Source: Bufo bufo
Taxonomy: Eukaryota; Chordata; Amphibia; Anura; Bufonidae
Length of the DNA: 64,000 bases
Assembly: GCF_905171765.1 (NCBI RefSeq)
Contig: NC_053389.1
Location: 781,144,772-781,208,771, forward strand
Direction of reading: 5' to 3'
In this document: positions 22,854 through 33,681 of the stretch, one piece after another
Position numbering within the stretch: the first letter of the stretch is position 1
Layout: each line of letters starts with the position of its first letter
Notes under the pieces: model-generated
What the model was told of the DNA's origin: nothing
Databases searched by the model: none
What the model saw: only the letters and a program-made list of their open reading frames with translations
Made by a program: the position numbers and the translations under genes

Positions 22854-23171
22854 TACTACTTAAGTTCAGGAGACAAATTGGCACTTTACCTTGAGAAACG
22901 GTCACTAGGCTTCTTGCAGCTCGGACTAGAGGATGGTCTTCTAGGTTGATAGGTTCTACTAGGGCCTGGTAGTCTTGACCTTGGATTCCAAGAGCAGCTC
23001 GACACCATAGGAGTGTTTCAGTATTGGATTTCAGTATCACTGGTTGGTTACCTTTGATGCGAGCACAGCAAATCTCTCCTTTCTCATTAGCAAATTTCTG
23101 TTGTTCACGTAATACACGGATGGTCTATTGTATCACCTTTTTGGAGGCCGATGAAGCGGTAGTAATGGACT
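22854..23171 (-). pseudogene. Ty3/Gypsy protease-RT linker fragment
   Basis: The minus strand reads LVEPINLEDHPLVRAARSL and VSQGKVPICLLNLS, the conserved linker between protease and RT in vertebrate Ty3/Gypsy elements, preceded by REQQKFANEKGEICCARI. It belongs to the same copy as the RT and gag fragments on either side and is cut by the solo LTR (left) and the plus-strand LTR element (right). Confidence 0.8.
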
Positions 23172-23814
23172 TGTGTAAAGTGTGAGACAGTGACAGGTCT
23201 CACGGAGGTTGGAGTCGAGGAAGGTGTGGATAGTGCGGTCCACACCCCTGTTCCACCACAGGTGAGACAAGCTGGATGTAATCAGGCTGGCATAAAGCGC
23301 CTCCCAGGGTGTCAGCAAGTGGGAAGTGTGTTACCTGTAGACAGAGGCCTGGAGGCTCTGTCTGTGTGGTCTCAGCTGGGCAAGGCTGAGGGACCACAAG
23401 GCTGGGAGATAGCCTGGAGGTGGGGGGGACAAAGCGACGCCTGGTAGGGTCGCAGGCCCATAGTCAGGCAGACTAATGAGCCCCAATCCCCCACAAGAAA
23501 CAGTGAACTAGAGACAGTCGGCGTACTGTGCTCTGTACAGCCAGGAGGCTGTGGGACATTGGCTGACAAAGCCGCACGAGTTCACAGGGTGTGAACTGTG
23601 ACCTAGGCGAGTCAAGAAACTCTGTGTTAGTTAGAGCCTAGCCGGGCAAGTGTTTATTATTTTATGTGGATGTCACATGTGTTAGGTGAAGCTGCGACTT
23701 CATGACCTGTATTGGTTGGAGTGTGTAAAATAAATGCACTGTTTGGACCTGAAACCTGGTGTCCTAAAGTCGTATCTGCGAGAATGACCCCCGGAGAAGA
23801 GCTAACCCCCCACA
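23172..23814 (+). mobile_element. LTR of plus-strand retroelement
   Basis: Starts tgtgtaaagtg and ends cccccaca. A polyadenylation signal AATAAA is at 23729-23734, and a primer-binding-like site follows two bases later. The part from about 23340 on is similar to 39230-39660, a second, truncated copy elsewhere in the window. The 5' border is set by the TG and by where the Gypsy frame ends, so it may be off by some bases. No 3' LTR was found. Confidence 0.65.
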
Positions 23815-23816
23815 AT

Positions 23817-23834
23817 TGGTGTCGGATGCGGGCA
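23817..23834 (+). promoter_or_regulatory. Primer-binding-site candidate
   Basis: TGGTGTCGGATGCGGGC directly follows the LTR end. TGG complements the CCA tail of a tRNA, and TGGTGTC resembles sites primed by tRNA-Leu. The exact tRNA was not determined. Confidence 0.55.
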
Positions 23835-24005
23835 AGCGTCCCTGCTGACAAGTAAAAGTGCTGGAAGCCTGCTAGTTTGCAGGAGCAGCGGCTGCTGGAA
23901 AACTGCTGGTGTTAATCTGGACATTTTTATTTATTTCTGTGGTGCAAAGTGTGCAGGATTTAAAGGGCCAGAAGCCAGTGAGAGAGACTGACCTGTGGAA
24001 GTTTT

Positions 24006-25214
24006 TTGGTCAAAATGGCGACCTGGGTGAAAGATGGTCCGGTCTGGCGGAAAGTTCGCATACCAGAGGTGATGTCCTCTGGGGGAAGTGGCCCGGTTTG
24101 GCGGAAAACCGAGGCCACTGAGAAAGTAATGAAGCAGCTGGTGCAGGAAACAAATTCCTTGTTGAGGAGTGCTGCACTTGGAGAGGCTGCTCTGAACTTG
24201 CTGGAGAATGGAGTGCTGGAGAAAAATATGTATGCCGTTGCCAAGGGCAACCGACGGGAAGAAAACGAGATGGAGAGTGGTCCGGTTCTCAGGAGTTCCT
24301 ATATTCCATGTCAGTCTGTACAGAGTCCTGGAGAGGAGGTGCAGAGGAACCGTGATGCTGTTGCTAGGAACAACCACTACTCGGTGAAAAGTGGTCCGGT
24401 CTGGTGGAAAACCAGTGCCACAGAGGAAATAATGAGGCAGCTGGTACAGAGATCGGATCGTTTGTTGATGGAGCGGAGCGCCGACCCTGTGACATCTGTG
24501 GGTAAGAGCGTTCCAATTATTCCGTGTGTTGCAGAGGATCAGGTGATCCTGGTTCAGACCAGCCCGGGGGCTGGGAACTATGTGCGGGATATTCATGGGG
24601 ATAATCTGAACTGTCTGGTGGTTCTACCTGAGTGTGAGACTCCAGTGCAATCTGAGACTGGTGAACTTCGTGATGCAGTATCACGAATACATGATGTGTT
24701 ATTGGGCCGTGATATCGGTTTGTTGCTGTGGGGTAAGGTAGACACTTCTGCAGATAGTGACGAAACTCCTGCAGAACCTGTACCTGTCCCTTTAAGTGAA
24801 GGTCTAAGGGAGCTGCACTTTGACCTGCATGGGGAAAAAATATTGACCATTGAAAACAATGGTGCTGGTAAAGTGCAAAGTGATGGTGACAAGAGTGCGG
24901 AAATGCATAAGGTAAATATGATGTCATATAAAATATGTGATGACAGTGATATACCTTTTCCGTTGCAGGTTGTGGTCAGGGGAGAAGCGCCCCCTGGTGG
25001 TAAAAATGTAAATGATGATGAAACTTTATTACTTTATATGTTTCATGAAGTGCTATATGACTTGATCAAAAGGTTTGAAGACATGCCTATAAGTAGTGTG
25101 GAGCAAAGCCCAGCTCCAGCTCACTGTTTGAAGGTGCAGGAAAATAGGATTAGAGGGTGCACCGCACAGACCAGAGGTGGAAATGCAGTCTCCACAATGT
25201 TGGTTGGTTACTAA
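24006..25214 (+). CDS. Gag-like protein of LTR element, 402 aa, function unassigned
   Basis: An open frame begins about 190 bp after the primer-binding candidate, the position of gag. A second in-frame ATG at 24015 (MATWVK) may be the true start. The N-terminal half contains an internal duplication: SGPVWRKTEATEKVMKQLVQ at about residues 27-47 and SGPVWWKTSATEEIMRQLVQ at about 128-148, with a shorter GPVWRK at about 10-16. I see no zinc knuckle, protease or capsid motif that I can name. The C-terminal third is acidic. The frame ends at a TAA and coding character resumes in another frame at 25325, so this copy is probably damaged. Confidence 0.55.
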   Translation: MVKMATWVKDGPVWRKVRIPEVMSSGGSGPVWRKTEATEKVMKQLVQETNSLLRSAALGEAALNLLENGVLEKNMYAVAKGNRREENEMESGPVLRSSYIPCQSVQSPGEEVQRNRDAVARNNHYSVKSGPVWWKTSATEEIMRQLVQRSDRLLMERSADPVTSVGKSVPIIPCVAEDQVILVQTSPGAGNYVRDIHGDNLNCLVVLPECETPVQSETGELRDAVSRIHDVLLGRDIGLLLWGKVDTSADSDETPAEPVPVPLSEGLRELHFDLHGEKILTIENNGAGKVQSDGDKSAEMHKVNMMSYKICDDSDIPFPLQVVVRGEAPPGGKNVNDDETLLLYMFHEVLYDLIKRFEDMPISSVEQSPAPAHCLKVQENRIRGCTAQTRGGNAVSTMLVGY

Positions 25215-25324
25215 GGAAGTGTCCCAGGTGGGGAATAGCTCAGCGGTGCCCCTAGAGGTCAGAATTAATAATGACACCAGCGGTATAGCTGACGTATGTG
25301 CTGTGACCGGTAGCAACCCAGAGA

Positions 25325-26160
25325 GTGAAGCTACCATGTCAAGGTCCTGCGAAACAAAAGGTGGTTACTAGTAGCAACCAGACAGTTATATCTGACGAGA
25401 TGGGAGTTAAGGGGGGAGACGTCAGCATAGTGTCTGAAGCCCATATCCAGACAGTTATAGATGACCTGACACGACAGTACAGCTGCAAACAGGAGGATGA
25501 TCTCTCTCTCCCCTCATGCTCCCTAGAAACGTTGGAGAAGGGACTAGCTGTCTTAACAAAGCAACTAAAGAAGGTTTCAGAAAGGGCCAAGAAGGAGAGT
25601 CAGAAAGAGAATGGTGATACTCCTACATCTACTGCAGCAGAGCCGAGCAAGGAGCAGCTGGAACCGGAGGCCCAAAAGCGGGGCACTTCCCACAAGCTTG
25701 TGCAAAAAGCTGAAAAGAAACTGCTGAAAAACATGGAGTTGATGGTTCAGCTCCTGGAGAAACAGGGTGTGATATACGAAAAGGTGGAGAAAACCAAGAA
25801 CCAACTTCAGCGAGAATTGGATGATCTGATGGTGGACCTGGACCACCAGAAGCAAGTTATGTCTAATCTAGCGAAGAAACAAGAGAAGTTTGACTGGCTC
25901 CTAGCTGAAGAGAAATACATCTCGGCTCGATCTGATGAAAAACGTGACCAAGCAGAGACTGATGCTTGGGAAAAGGAGACCAAGGCCCTCTCCTTGGCTA
26001 GAGCCCTGAATTGGAGCGTGCTGAATTGAAGAGGCTGAACAAGCAACTCAGCAGAGATGGAAGGTCTCATGAGCTTAAAAGAGGAGTTGGAGAAATCTAA
26101 GTGTGCTCTCGAGCAGCAGGTGGAAGGTGAGAAACCTGAAGAGGAGAGTTCTCTGAAAGA
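25325..26160 (+). pseudogene. Gag-like region containing a class II myosin rod-like segment
   Basis: Residues 1-130 of the frame 25325-26029 are charged and not recognised. From about residue 150 (25770) the translation matches the coiled-coil rod of conventional (non-muscle or smooth) myosin heavy chains: [45 protein letters not shown]. After a one-base shift near 26008 it continues with LKRLNKQL, and after a second shift near 26052 with MEGLMSLK...LEKSKCALEQQV up to about 26140. The order and spacing follow the myosin tail, with a deletion of about seven residues. The segment appears intron-free. Two frameshifts mean that no continuous product is made now. Myosin homology is recognised from memory of the family. 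Confidence 0.75.
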
Positions 26161-27075
26161 CGTCATAAAGCCAGAGTCTGTTAAAAATGGGACTGGAGAT
26201 GGTGGCACTGTGGTGCTGGCTGTGGCAGAGAAGATGGAAAATGCTTCTGCTGAACCAGTTGATGGGGCTGAGGTGGAGGGCGAAGACCACAGACCCGTGG
26301 TAGCGTGTAGCCCAGGCCTGGAAGACGTCTCCTCTGCATACAAGGCCTTCCAAATAGCCAGCAGCCTGCTGGGGAAAGAAGTATGAGGAGGTGAACGATC
26401 AGTTTTTGGATCTGGGCTATTACGATGGGCTGTATCTCCTGACTCCTCCCCAAAAGGAGAACAGTGTCCTGGGTGAGCCTCTGGAGAAAATGACAGAAGA
26501 TGAGGAGTCTGCTGAAGACCCTGGTGCCTCCTGCCTCGGGGAGAAAGAGGGGGAGGAGTTAACAGGGCAAGTGTATGGTGCCATGTACGAGAAGGATGAG
26601 AAGGTGGCCAAAGAGACTGGAGACTTCGAGAAGACAAAGGCTGGAAAAGTTAAGGCCGATGTGTTGGTTGACGTGAAGTCCCCAGGTGCTGCAGAGACCA
26701 AAGTTAAGCCAAAGGGAGCCGCGGCCACTGAAGGAGCAGAGGTCTCTGAAACTGCCATCGTAGCTGGGGTAACTACTGCTGGAAAGAAGGAAGAAGTGAC
26801 CCAGATGCACGTAAAAGAAGCCAGTAGGGGCAAGCATGCTCTGCTGAAGGAGCCCTGCAAAGTAAAGGAGAAAGTGTCGGGACGTGACCATGACTGGGGA
26901 CAGTTCAGTCAAGAGCTGCAGCAGTCCAAGAAAGGACATGAGACACAAGGGCGGGAGCCAGAGGGGGAGGAGCTGAAGGCACTGGGTGGGGGAGAGCTTA
27001 AGGCACTGGGTGGGGGAGAGCTGAAGGCACTGGTTGGGAGAGAGCTGAAGGCACTGGGTGGGGAGAGCTGATGGC
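26161..27075 (+). pseudogene. Downstream part of gag-like region, charged and low complexity
   Basis: Open frames 26057-26386 and 26391-27071 overlap a frameshift at about 26385. The translation is rich in E, K, A and V (for example KTKAGKVKADVLVDVKSPGA) and ends in a repeated ELKALGGG unit derived from the minisatellite. No pol domain follows, so the element is truncated. No function is assigned. Confidence 0.5.
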
Positions 27076-27240
27076 ACTGGGGTGGGGGAGAGCTGAAGGC
27101 AATGGGGGAGTGGAGCTGAAGGCACTGGGGTGGGGGAGAGCTGAAGGCACTGGGGAAATGGAGCTGATGGCACAGGGGGGAGCTGATGGCACTGGGGAGA
27201 ACAGAGCAAATGGCACTGGGGGGAACTGATGCACTTGAGC
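26965..27240. repeat. Minisatellite, ~21-24-bp unit
   Basis: About eleven copies of a unit like gagctgaaggcactgggtgg with variable G runs. The first copies preserve a reading frame (ELKALGGG) and later ones do not. Confidence 0.92.
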
Positions 27241-27289
27241 TGATCGCACAGTGGGGAACGAAGGGTGTTGGGGACTGATGGCAGGGGGT

Positions 27290-27415
27290 CTAAAGAGGTT
27301 TTGTAAAGGAAAACAGTCTTTTAATTAATTTTTTCTTATTACAGTACTCAATTAATCGTAAAAAATAATCGGTAGAATACTCAATTTCTAAAATAATCGT
27401 TTACTGCAGCCCTAC
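27290..27415. repeat. hAT-like terminal fragment
   Basis: The A/T-rich stretch with aataatcg/attaatcg repeats ends in gcagccct, the tip found in a widespread hAT family of fish and frogs whose other end would read agggctgc. The partner end was not found. It marks the right edge of the insertion in Gypsy gag. Confidence 0.45.
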
Positions 27416-28069
27416 TGGAGGGTTGTTATCTTCCCTGACATGCACAACGATGATACCTTGTTGGGGTAGTGTGGTTCCTCCCACTTGAAGAGTCGACTCC
27501 CAGTACCCATGCACTGGCACAGGTTTGTTGTTGCTAGCTAGCTCTTTGAAGTCTAGGAAGCTAGGGCATCTTCAACTGGCTCTTTAAGGTTTCTGTACTA
27601 ACACCTTCAATGAATTGTTCCTTCAATGTTTTATCTTGATCCTCTGCTTCACGGGGGTCTACCTGTATAACATCTCGGGCTGCTATCTCTTGCTGAAGAA
27701 TTTTATCTTGACCTCTGACACAGTCCAGGGTTCAAAAGTGGTGTAGAGTCATTCAAATATCTGCCACACTTTTCTTTTATCTGAGCTTGGCCAGGATTTC
27801 ACTTCTCTGAGGACGGCTCCTTCCAATTGTGCAATGAGTTTTTCTAGTTGCTGTTCTGCTGACACAGGATACAATCTGAATACAGACAACATTATTTCTT
27901 TAAATTCTCTTAAAATATGAGCTTCCCCAGCATATCATGGGAACCAGGGTGTTACTAGAAAACAAGGCATTGTTAAGGGCATGATGCTTGGTGCTGCGCC
28001 GGAACTAGCTGCGGCTGCTGCAAATAACCTGCTAAGGTCAGACTGCTTACTATCTCCTTGTTCAGACAT
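27416..28069 (-). pseudogene. Ty3/Gypsy gag and protease start
   Basis: The minus strand begins at ATG 28069 (MSEQGDSKQSDLSRLFAAAA) and runs through a gag-like region (LREFKEIMLSVFRLYPVSA) to a retropepsin-type stretch (VGGTTLPQQGIIVVHV, about 27420-27480). In-frame stops appear from about 27745 on. It is the 5' coding end of the element whose RT lies at 20878-22173; the plus-strand LTR element separates them. Confidence 0.75.
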
Positions 28070-28169
28070 GGCAGTGACAGTCTTCCAATATAATGCAGGT
28101 TAAATTGCACACTTTTTGCGTTGCGTTGCTATGGGCAACCACTACATTGTAGGTGTCTGGCCTTTTAAG

Positions 28170-30323
28170 AGTTGCTGCGACAGCTTAATATAGAGGAGTT
28201 TATTAAGGTTCATTTTCCCCAACTGCACTCACTCTGACATTCATGGATGATTCTCAGGCTGCAGGGGAGTTGGAACTCTATTTTGTTTTTGCTCCCTTGT
28301 TTCTCCAGGCTGGAGGGATGGACTATCTCTGCTGTACTGTATAATCATATACTTCTGTATCCTCTCTAGGAATACTATATTCTGACATATGGCCTTTCTA
28401 TTCTTGGTTATAGTGGGCAGCTTGTGCAATGAGCAGGACACTGGGTCATTGGGGCTGCTATGCAGTGGGTCAGATTTAGATGTGTATAAGTTTGTGACGC
28501 CAGTTGCAGCTTGCGCAGGTACTGTAGAAGGGCCCTTTAAGATGGTATGAGCATACGTACTAGGTGAGGAATGCCAGAGGGGGATATTGTCTCTGTATTG
28601 TGTCAACGGTGTCTCCTACCTGTAGTACGGCTGGACTCCTGTATCCTGGCTCACATGCAACAAATTTAGTGCTGTTAATAGGAGTAATGGAGGAATGATG
28701 GAATTCCACACAGATAATAGGGTCCAACTTGTCTTTACTTGATGTTATTATATGCAGCTTTAGATCCATACAATTTATAGCAATAGTCTAGGATCCCAGC
28801 AGGTATTGGCAATATGTGGCAGGAATTATATATACAGTACAGACCAAAAGTTTGGACACACCTTCTCATTCAAAGAGTTTTCTTTATTTTCATGACTATG
28901 AAGGCATCAAAACTATGAATTAACACATGTGGAATTATATACATAACAAACAAGTGTGAAACAACTGAAAATATGTCATATTCTAAGTTCTTCAAAGTAG
29001 CCACCTTTTGCTTTGATTACTGCGTTGCACACTCTTGGCATTCTCTTGATGAGCTTCAAGAGGTAGTCCCCTGAAATGGTCTTCCAACAGTCTTGAAGGA
29101 CTTCCTAGAGATGCTTAGCACTTGTTGGCCCTTTTGCCTTCACTCTGCGGTCCAGCTCACCCCAAACCATCTCCATTGGGTTCAGGTCCGGTGACTGTGG
29201 AGGCCAGGTCATCTGGCGCAGCACCCCATCACTCTCCTTCATGGTCAAATAGCCCTTACTTTCAAAGTTTTCCCAATTTTTCGGCTGACTGACTGACCTT
29301 AAAGTAGCTGTGTATCCACCTGACTTCTCCTCAACGCAACTGATGGTCCCAACCCCATTTATAAGGCAAGAAATCCCACTTATTAAACCTGACAGGGCAC
29401 ACCTGTGAAGTGAAAACCATTTCAGGGGACTACCTCTTGAAGCTCATCAAGAGAATGCCAAGAGTGTGCAAAGCAGTAATCAAAGCAAAAGGTGGCTACT
29501 TTGAAGAACCTAGAATATGACATATTTTCTGTTGTTTCACACTTGTTTGTTATGTATATAATTCCACATGTGTTAATTCATAGTTTTGATGCCTTCATAG
29601 TCATGAAAATAAAGAAAACTCTTTGAATGAGAAGGTGTGTCCAAACTTTTGGTCTGTACTGTATATATATTCTGCATCTAGTACATACGCCTTTAAGAAT
29701 CGGGCAGGTATCTGTCTTCTGCTCTGTCTGAGGTCTGCTTGATATGGGCCTGACTAGCTGTCGAGGTACTTATCTTCTCCTTGTTCTGGAATCTGTACTT
29801 ACAGGACTGCTCGCAGGGTATGGTGGTTTCTTCCTGGAGATCTGATAGTTCTGAAGTTGGCTGCTTTCTTGTCCACCAGCTGAGGTAAGGGACTCAGGCT
29901 GGGGAGGTTGATCTTGGGCCTCAGGGAGGCTTGGATCCCTGGTTGGGGGTCCCTATTTCTGGGAGCTCCTACTGACGCAGCCTACCCCAACAGGGGGTGG
30001 CTGGTACACTGCCCAGAACTTTCTTTCCTCCCTCTGAAGTAGCATGTGGGAACATTCCACTCCTCCTCAGAAAGGGGGAAGCTAGCCTGGAATGGTCTAT
30101 TCCAGTCTAGGTCTGTTAACTAACTAACTAACTGTAGACTGCCTACATACTGCTGCCACCTGCTGGTGTACATCAAGAATTACAGCATATACATATTAAA
30201 CAGTCCCAGTGAATCCAGATAATATAAATGCAATGCCAGATTACACAGAGTGATAACACATTCACACTTTAACATTATATAGCAGGGTGATAGAGTTTTA
30301 GTGACATACTCTGGGATGTTACA
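28170..30323 (-). mobile_element. 5' LTR and leader of the Gypsy element
   Basis: On the minus strand the segment opens with TGTAACATCCCAGAG at 30323, a typical LTR start, and runs to the gag leader. A Tc1-derived element (28837-29660) is inserted in it. The LTR 3' end and primer-binding site could not be fixed, so the border near 28170 is a guess. Small open frames here have no recognisable content. Confidence 0.5.
28837..29660. mobile_element. Internally deleted Tc1/mariner element
   Basis: Inverted ends cagaccaaaagtttggacac (about 28840 and, inverted, about 29650) extend for some 200 bp on each side. Between them is a minus-strand transposase remnant with PPQSPDLNPMEMVWGELD (about 29150-29215), which holds the last catalytic acid of the DDE/D triad, and LKLIKRMPRVCNAVIKAKGG. 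The N-terminal half of the gene has been deleted. It cannot move by itself. Confidence 0.88.
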
Positions 30324-31496
30324 CTTGTAGCTTAGAATCTCTCCACCTAATGCAAAGGAGACTAGAGCCTGATAAACAACAGTTACTTTCCTTTGCCAAT
30401 ATTCTCACTCCCTCTCTGAGTGGCCTGTTTCTTCTGTAATCTTTCCCTTCTATGGGCTGGTACATGGAACTAACTTTAGAGTTTTTGTAACTCTCCAAGA
30501 TGGCTGCTGAGGTGCAGCTTTTCCTTAGACATCACACACACACACACTGACCTCCTTCTCCTCCTCCTCCTCCTCTGTACTGTGTGCAGGGTAGAGTCGG
30601 CCCTGGGAGGCCTCTTAGAACCTCCCCCTCCCTATGCAACTTTATTGGAACTTATATACAAGCACAATTTACATGAAACACAATCACAGTATTAAGCAGT
30701 GTGTTTCAGGACACTGCATCACCATGCACGATCCCAGCCCCCGGGGCGGGGGGAGTAGTTGCTCATTTTCTTACAGGAGATGACAATCTTGCCTTCATCC
30801 ACAAAGATGCCACCATTTGTAAAGTGGGCTTTGGCTTCCATCTTACATTAGTCATGGGGTCACTGTTGCTATTACGGGGGGGCAATCTTTCCATTAGGGT
30901 ACATTCACATGTGATTTATCACTGTGGATTTAACTGCCACAAATCCACCCCCAAAAAATCCACACAATTCATCTGCAACAACTCCACAACTACTCATACA
31001 GTTGCCCATGAAAAGACTTGGATTTGCTGTGGACAAATCTTTGACATTAAATTACGTTATGGCTGGCTTATTAGTGTATGGGACGGTAGGACAAATAAGC
31101 AACATTGCAACCATGACATAACTTTTTGTATATTTCGTTTTGATCGTAAAGAGGAGTTTAATACCAGCGTGTGATGTATGCAGAGGATACCTGGCGTCAT
31201 GTAGGCGATGCAGAGGCCTTGCAGAGTCACAAGGTCAGATTTGTAGGCACACCTACTGTTCACGGCTCCCTCTCTGCCTGCCCACCCGCCACCGATTGAC
31301 GGTATTTTACTACTAACAAAACGGCTATTGTGTAGGAACTATTGTATAACTGACTCTTTATCTGGCATGGACCATGCAGTGGAATATGTTTGCGATATAT
31401 AAATAAAGATTATTCAGTTCTTGGCAAGCACCTAATATTAGGTCATAAATGAAAGGCAGCAGAAATCGGCGTCTATCAATCAGTGAGGGCAGCATA
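30324..31496. other. Intergenic, no supported gene
   Basis: Holds a short (CA)n tract and a CTC-rich tract (30530-30575), plus a short repeat-like stretch (30895-31070) with aatccac/gtggatt inverted motifs. The 157-codon open frame at 30701 has no recognisable domain, so I do not call it. Confidence 0.4.
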
Positions 31497-31615
31497 AGGG
31501 CTTGTTCATACGAACGTGCCGTGTTTTGCGGTCCGCAAATTGTGGATCCGCAAAACACGGATGCCTTCCGCAATTTGCGGAACAGACGGCCCATTATAGA
31601 AATGTCTATTCTTGT
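31497..31615. repeat. Left part of an interspersed repeat split by the PLE insert
   Basis: Motifs such as ttgcggtccgcaaat belong to a frog-type repeat that resumes at 34948-35140 (ccgcaaaattgacagaatag). The break coincides with the 16-bp duplication of the PLE insert. Confidence 0.7.
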
Positions 31616-32482
31616 TAATATAAGATTGGCACACTCATACATGCGGAGCCCCATGGAGTTTAAACAATTTATTATAACTGTACTTAGTAAAAATATAATA
31701 AAATACAATAAAATACCTTTATGAATAAAATATATAAGAAAAAATTAAACAGTAGATTCAGTTATTTCTATATTGCTCTAGTATACTTATTGCAGATACT
31801 GTTAATATCCGAAATAAGTACAAATGCCCTGGATATAACTTGGTTACATATATATCTTTTGTGGACCTATATCTGGATCATATAATCACATATCAGGCTT
31901 GGTAGCAACTATCTGCTGAGTTTCAACAGTAAATCGCCAACATACATGTGTAACACTTCTTATTTGCGTAGTCCATACACTTCCCAAATAGTCTGTAATC
32001 AGTTTCTCATGAGAATCCTCTCATGGACTTTCATATGAATTTTCTAGAGTGTCCGAAAATTTTCTTTCGAAAATATCCGAAAAAAAGGGGTTTTATCCGA
32101 AAGATTTTTCTATCCAGACTTTCATTTATATTGGCATTCGAAAAAACGACATCACAGAATTAATGTAAAAGATCACATGCGAAGATTCTCTATAAACAAA
32201 AACTGTACTGATGTTTTTCGCAAGATGTACGTTAGAGTTATGGTCGATACCAATAACCCACAATTGTGGGCTTACCTTTCCTTTTTATTCAGCTGTTTTT
32301 TTTCGAGTAGTTAGTTCCGATTGCAGGCCGGCGTCCTGGTCTTTGCTGTGTCGGTTTTTCAGTACTCTATATTTCGCATGGGATATGTTCCCAGTAATCA
32401 CTTTCAGCTGATTGAAGGTAGGTGTGTGCAGAAAGCCTCTTTCTTGGATCCTCGATATTCTTTGTTGTTAACAGTGCACTGT

Positions 32483-32632
32483 TTGATCGAGGCAATTTCT
32501 AGTTTGTCCTTCAAAATCGTTAACTTCAAAGTTGAATCAGGTGGTGGTATGTCAGACCCTGAATGTGACATACCACCACCTGATTCAACTTTGAAGTTAA
32601 CGATTTTGAAGGACAAACTAGAAATTGCCTTA
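32483..32632. repeat. Perfect hairpin, ~70-bp arms
   Basis: aggcaatttctagtttgtcc at the left is mirrored by ggacaaactagaaattgcct at the right, and the centre is gacataccaccacctgattc against its complement. The loop is about 10 bp. The near identity of the arms implies recent formation or gene conversion. Confidence 0.9.
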
Positions 32633-33012
32633 TAACTAGATTTAGCAATGTTTTTTTTTTAAATATATGATATACAGCTAATTCAGTATGAACAAATATA
32701 AAAAATATCAAAAAAACGCATCAATAGAGAAAAAAACGCATCACAAGAAAAAACGCAAAAAAATCGCATAAATAATATTTCGAAAATTGACAAAATTATA
32801 TTGTCTATGAACTTTGAAACAACTATAGACAGTTAGAGTAAGAAGAAATACTTTCAACATTGAGAAAATAACCATGTATGTGAAGGATCCACATTGAAGG
32901 AATCCATATTCTTGCTCTTCCATGGCACTGTTTTTTTCCATGATACCACCCTTCTTTTCCCATGATCCTTTCTCTCACAAGATTATTGAAGGATATAAAA
33001 ACCCACCATTTA

Positions 33013-33089
33013 CTTTCAGGGGGTGATGCCACTGAGGAAGGGGAGAGTTATCCCCGAAACGCGTCTGGCGTAAGTTTCACCCCTGAAAG
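33013..33089 (+). ncRNA. Hammerhead ribozyme-like motif 3 (best copy)
   Basis: Order of a type I hammerhead: stem I outer helix CTTTCAGGGG (33013) pairing with CCCCTGAAAG (ending 33089), inner helices TGA/TCA and GCCA/TGGC, core CTGAGGA (33032-33038), stem II GGGGA/TCCCC, core GAAA (33056-33059), stem III segment ACGCGT (33059-33064), and cleavage-site residue C at 33065. ACGCGT is self-complementary, so stem III could form between two RNA molecules, as known for short-stem hammerheads of PLEs and newt satellite DNA. One extra A precedes stem II. Confidence 0.72.
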
Positions 33090-33681
33090 ACTTGAACTTC
33101 GATCAAACAGTGCACTGTTAACAACAAAGAATATCGAGGATCCAAGAAAGAGGCTTTCTGCACACACCTACCTTCAATCAGCTGAAAGGGATTACTGGGA
33201 ACATATCCCATGCGAAATATAGAGTACTGAAAAACCGACACAGCAAAGACCGGGACGCCGGCCTGCAATCGGAACTAACTACTCGAAAAAAAACAGCTGA
33301 ATAAAAAGGAAAGGTAAGCCCACAATTGTGGGTTATTGGTATCGACCATAACTCTAACGTACATTTTGAGAAAAACATCAGTACAGTTTTTGTTTATAGA
33401 GAATCTTCACATATGATCTTTGACATTAATTCTGTGATGTCGTTTTTTCGAATGCCAATATAAATGAATGTCTGGATAGAAAAATCTTTTGGATAAAACC
33501 CCTTTTTTTCTGATATTTTCGAAAGAAAATTCATATGAAAGTCCATGAGAGGATTCTCATGAGAAACTGATTACAGACTATTTGGGAAGTGTATGGACTA
33601 CGCAAATAAGAAGTGTTACACATGTATGTTGGCGATTTACTGTTGAAACTCAGCAGATAGTTGCTACCAAGCCTGATATGT

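Noticed and set aside
23931..24596. 221-codon frame antisense to the gag-like gene
   Set aside because: The plus-strand frame is longer, begins at the expected distance from the LTR and shows an internal protein-level duplication; the antisense frame has no recognisable feature.
25807..26637. 276-codon frame on the minus strand
   Set aside because: It is the antisense shadow of the myosin-like and charged gag region; the composition (S, P, L) follows from the complementary acidic and lysine codons.
26559..27249. Proline/leucine-rich frames on the minus strand
   Set aside because: They are the antisense of the ELKALGGG minisatellite.
30701..31174. 157-codon frame as a possible host exon
   Set aside because: No domain, signal or codon character, and part of it overlaps a repeat with inverted aatccac motifs.
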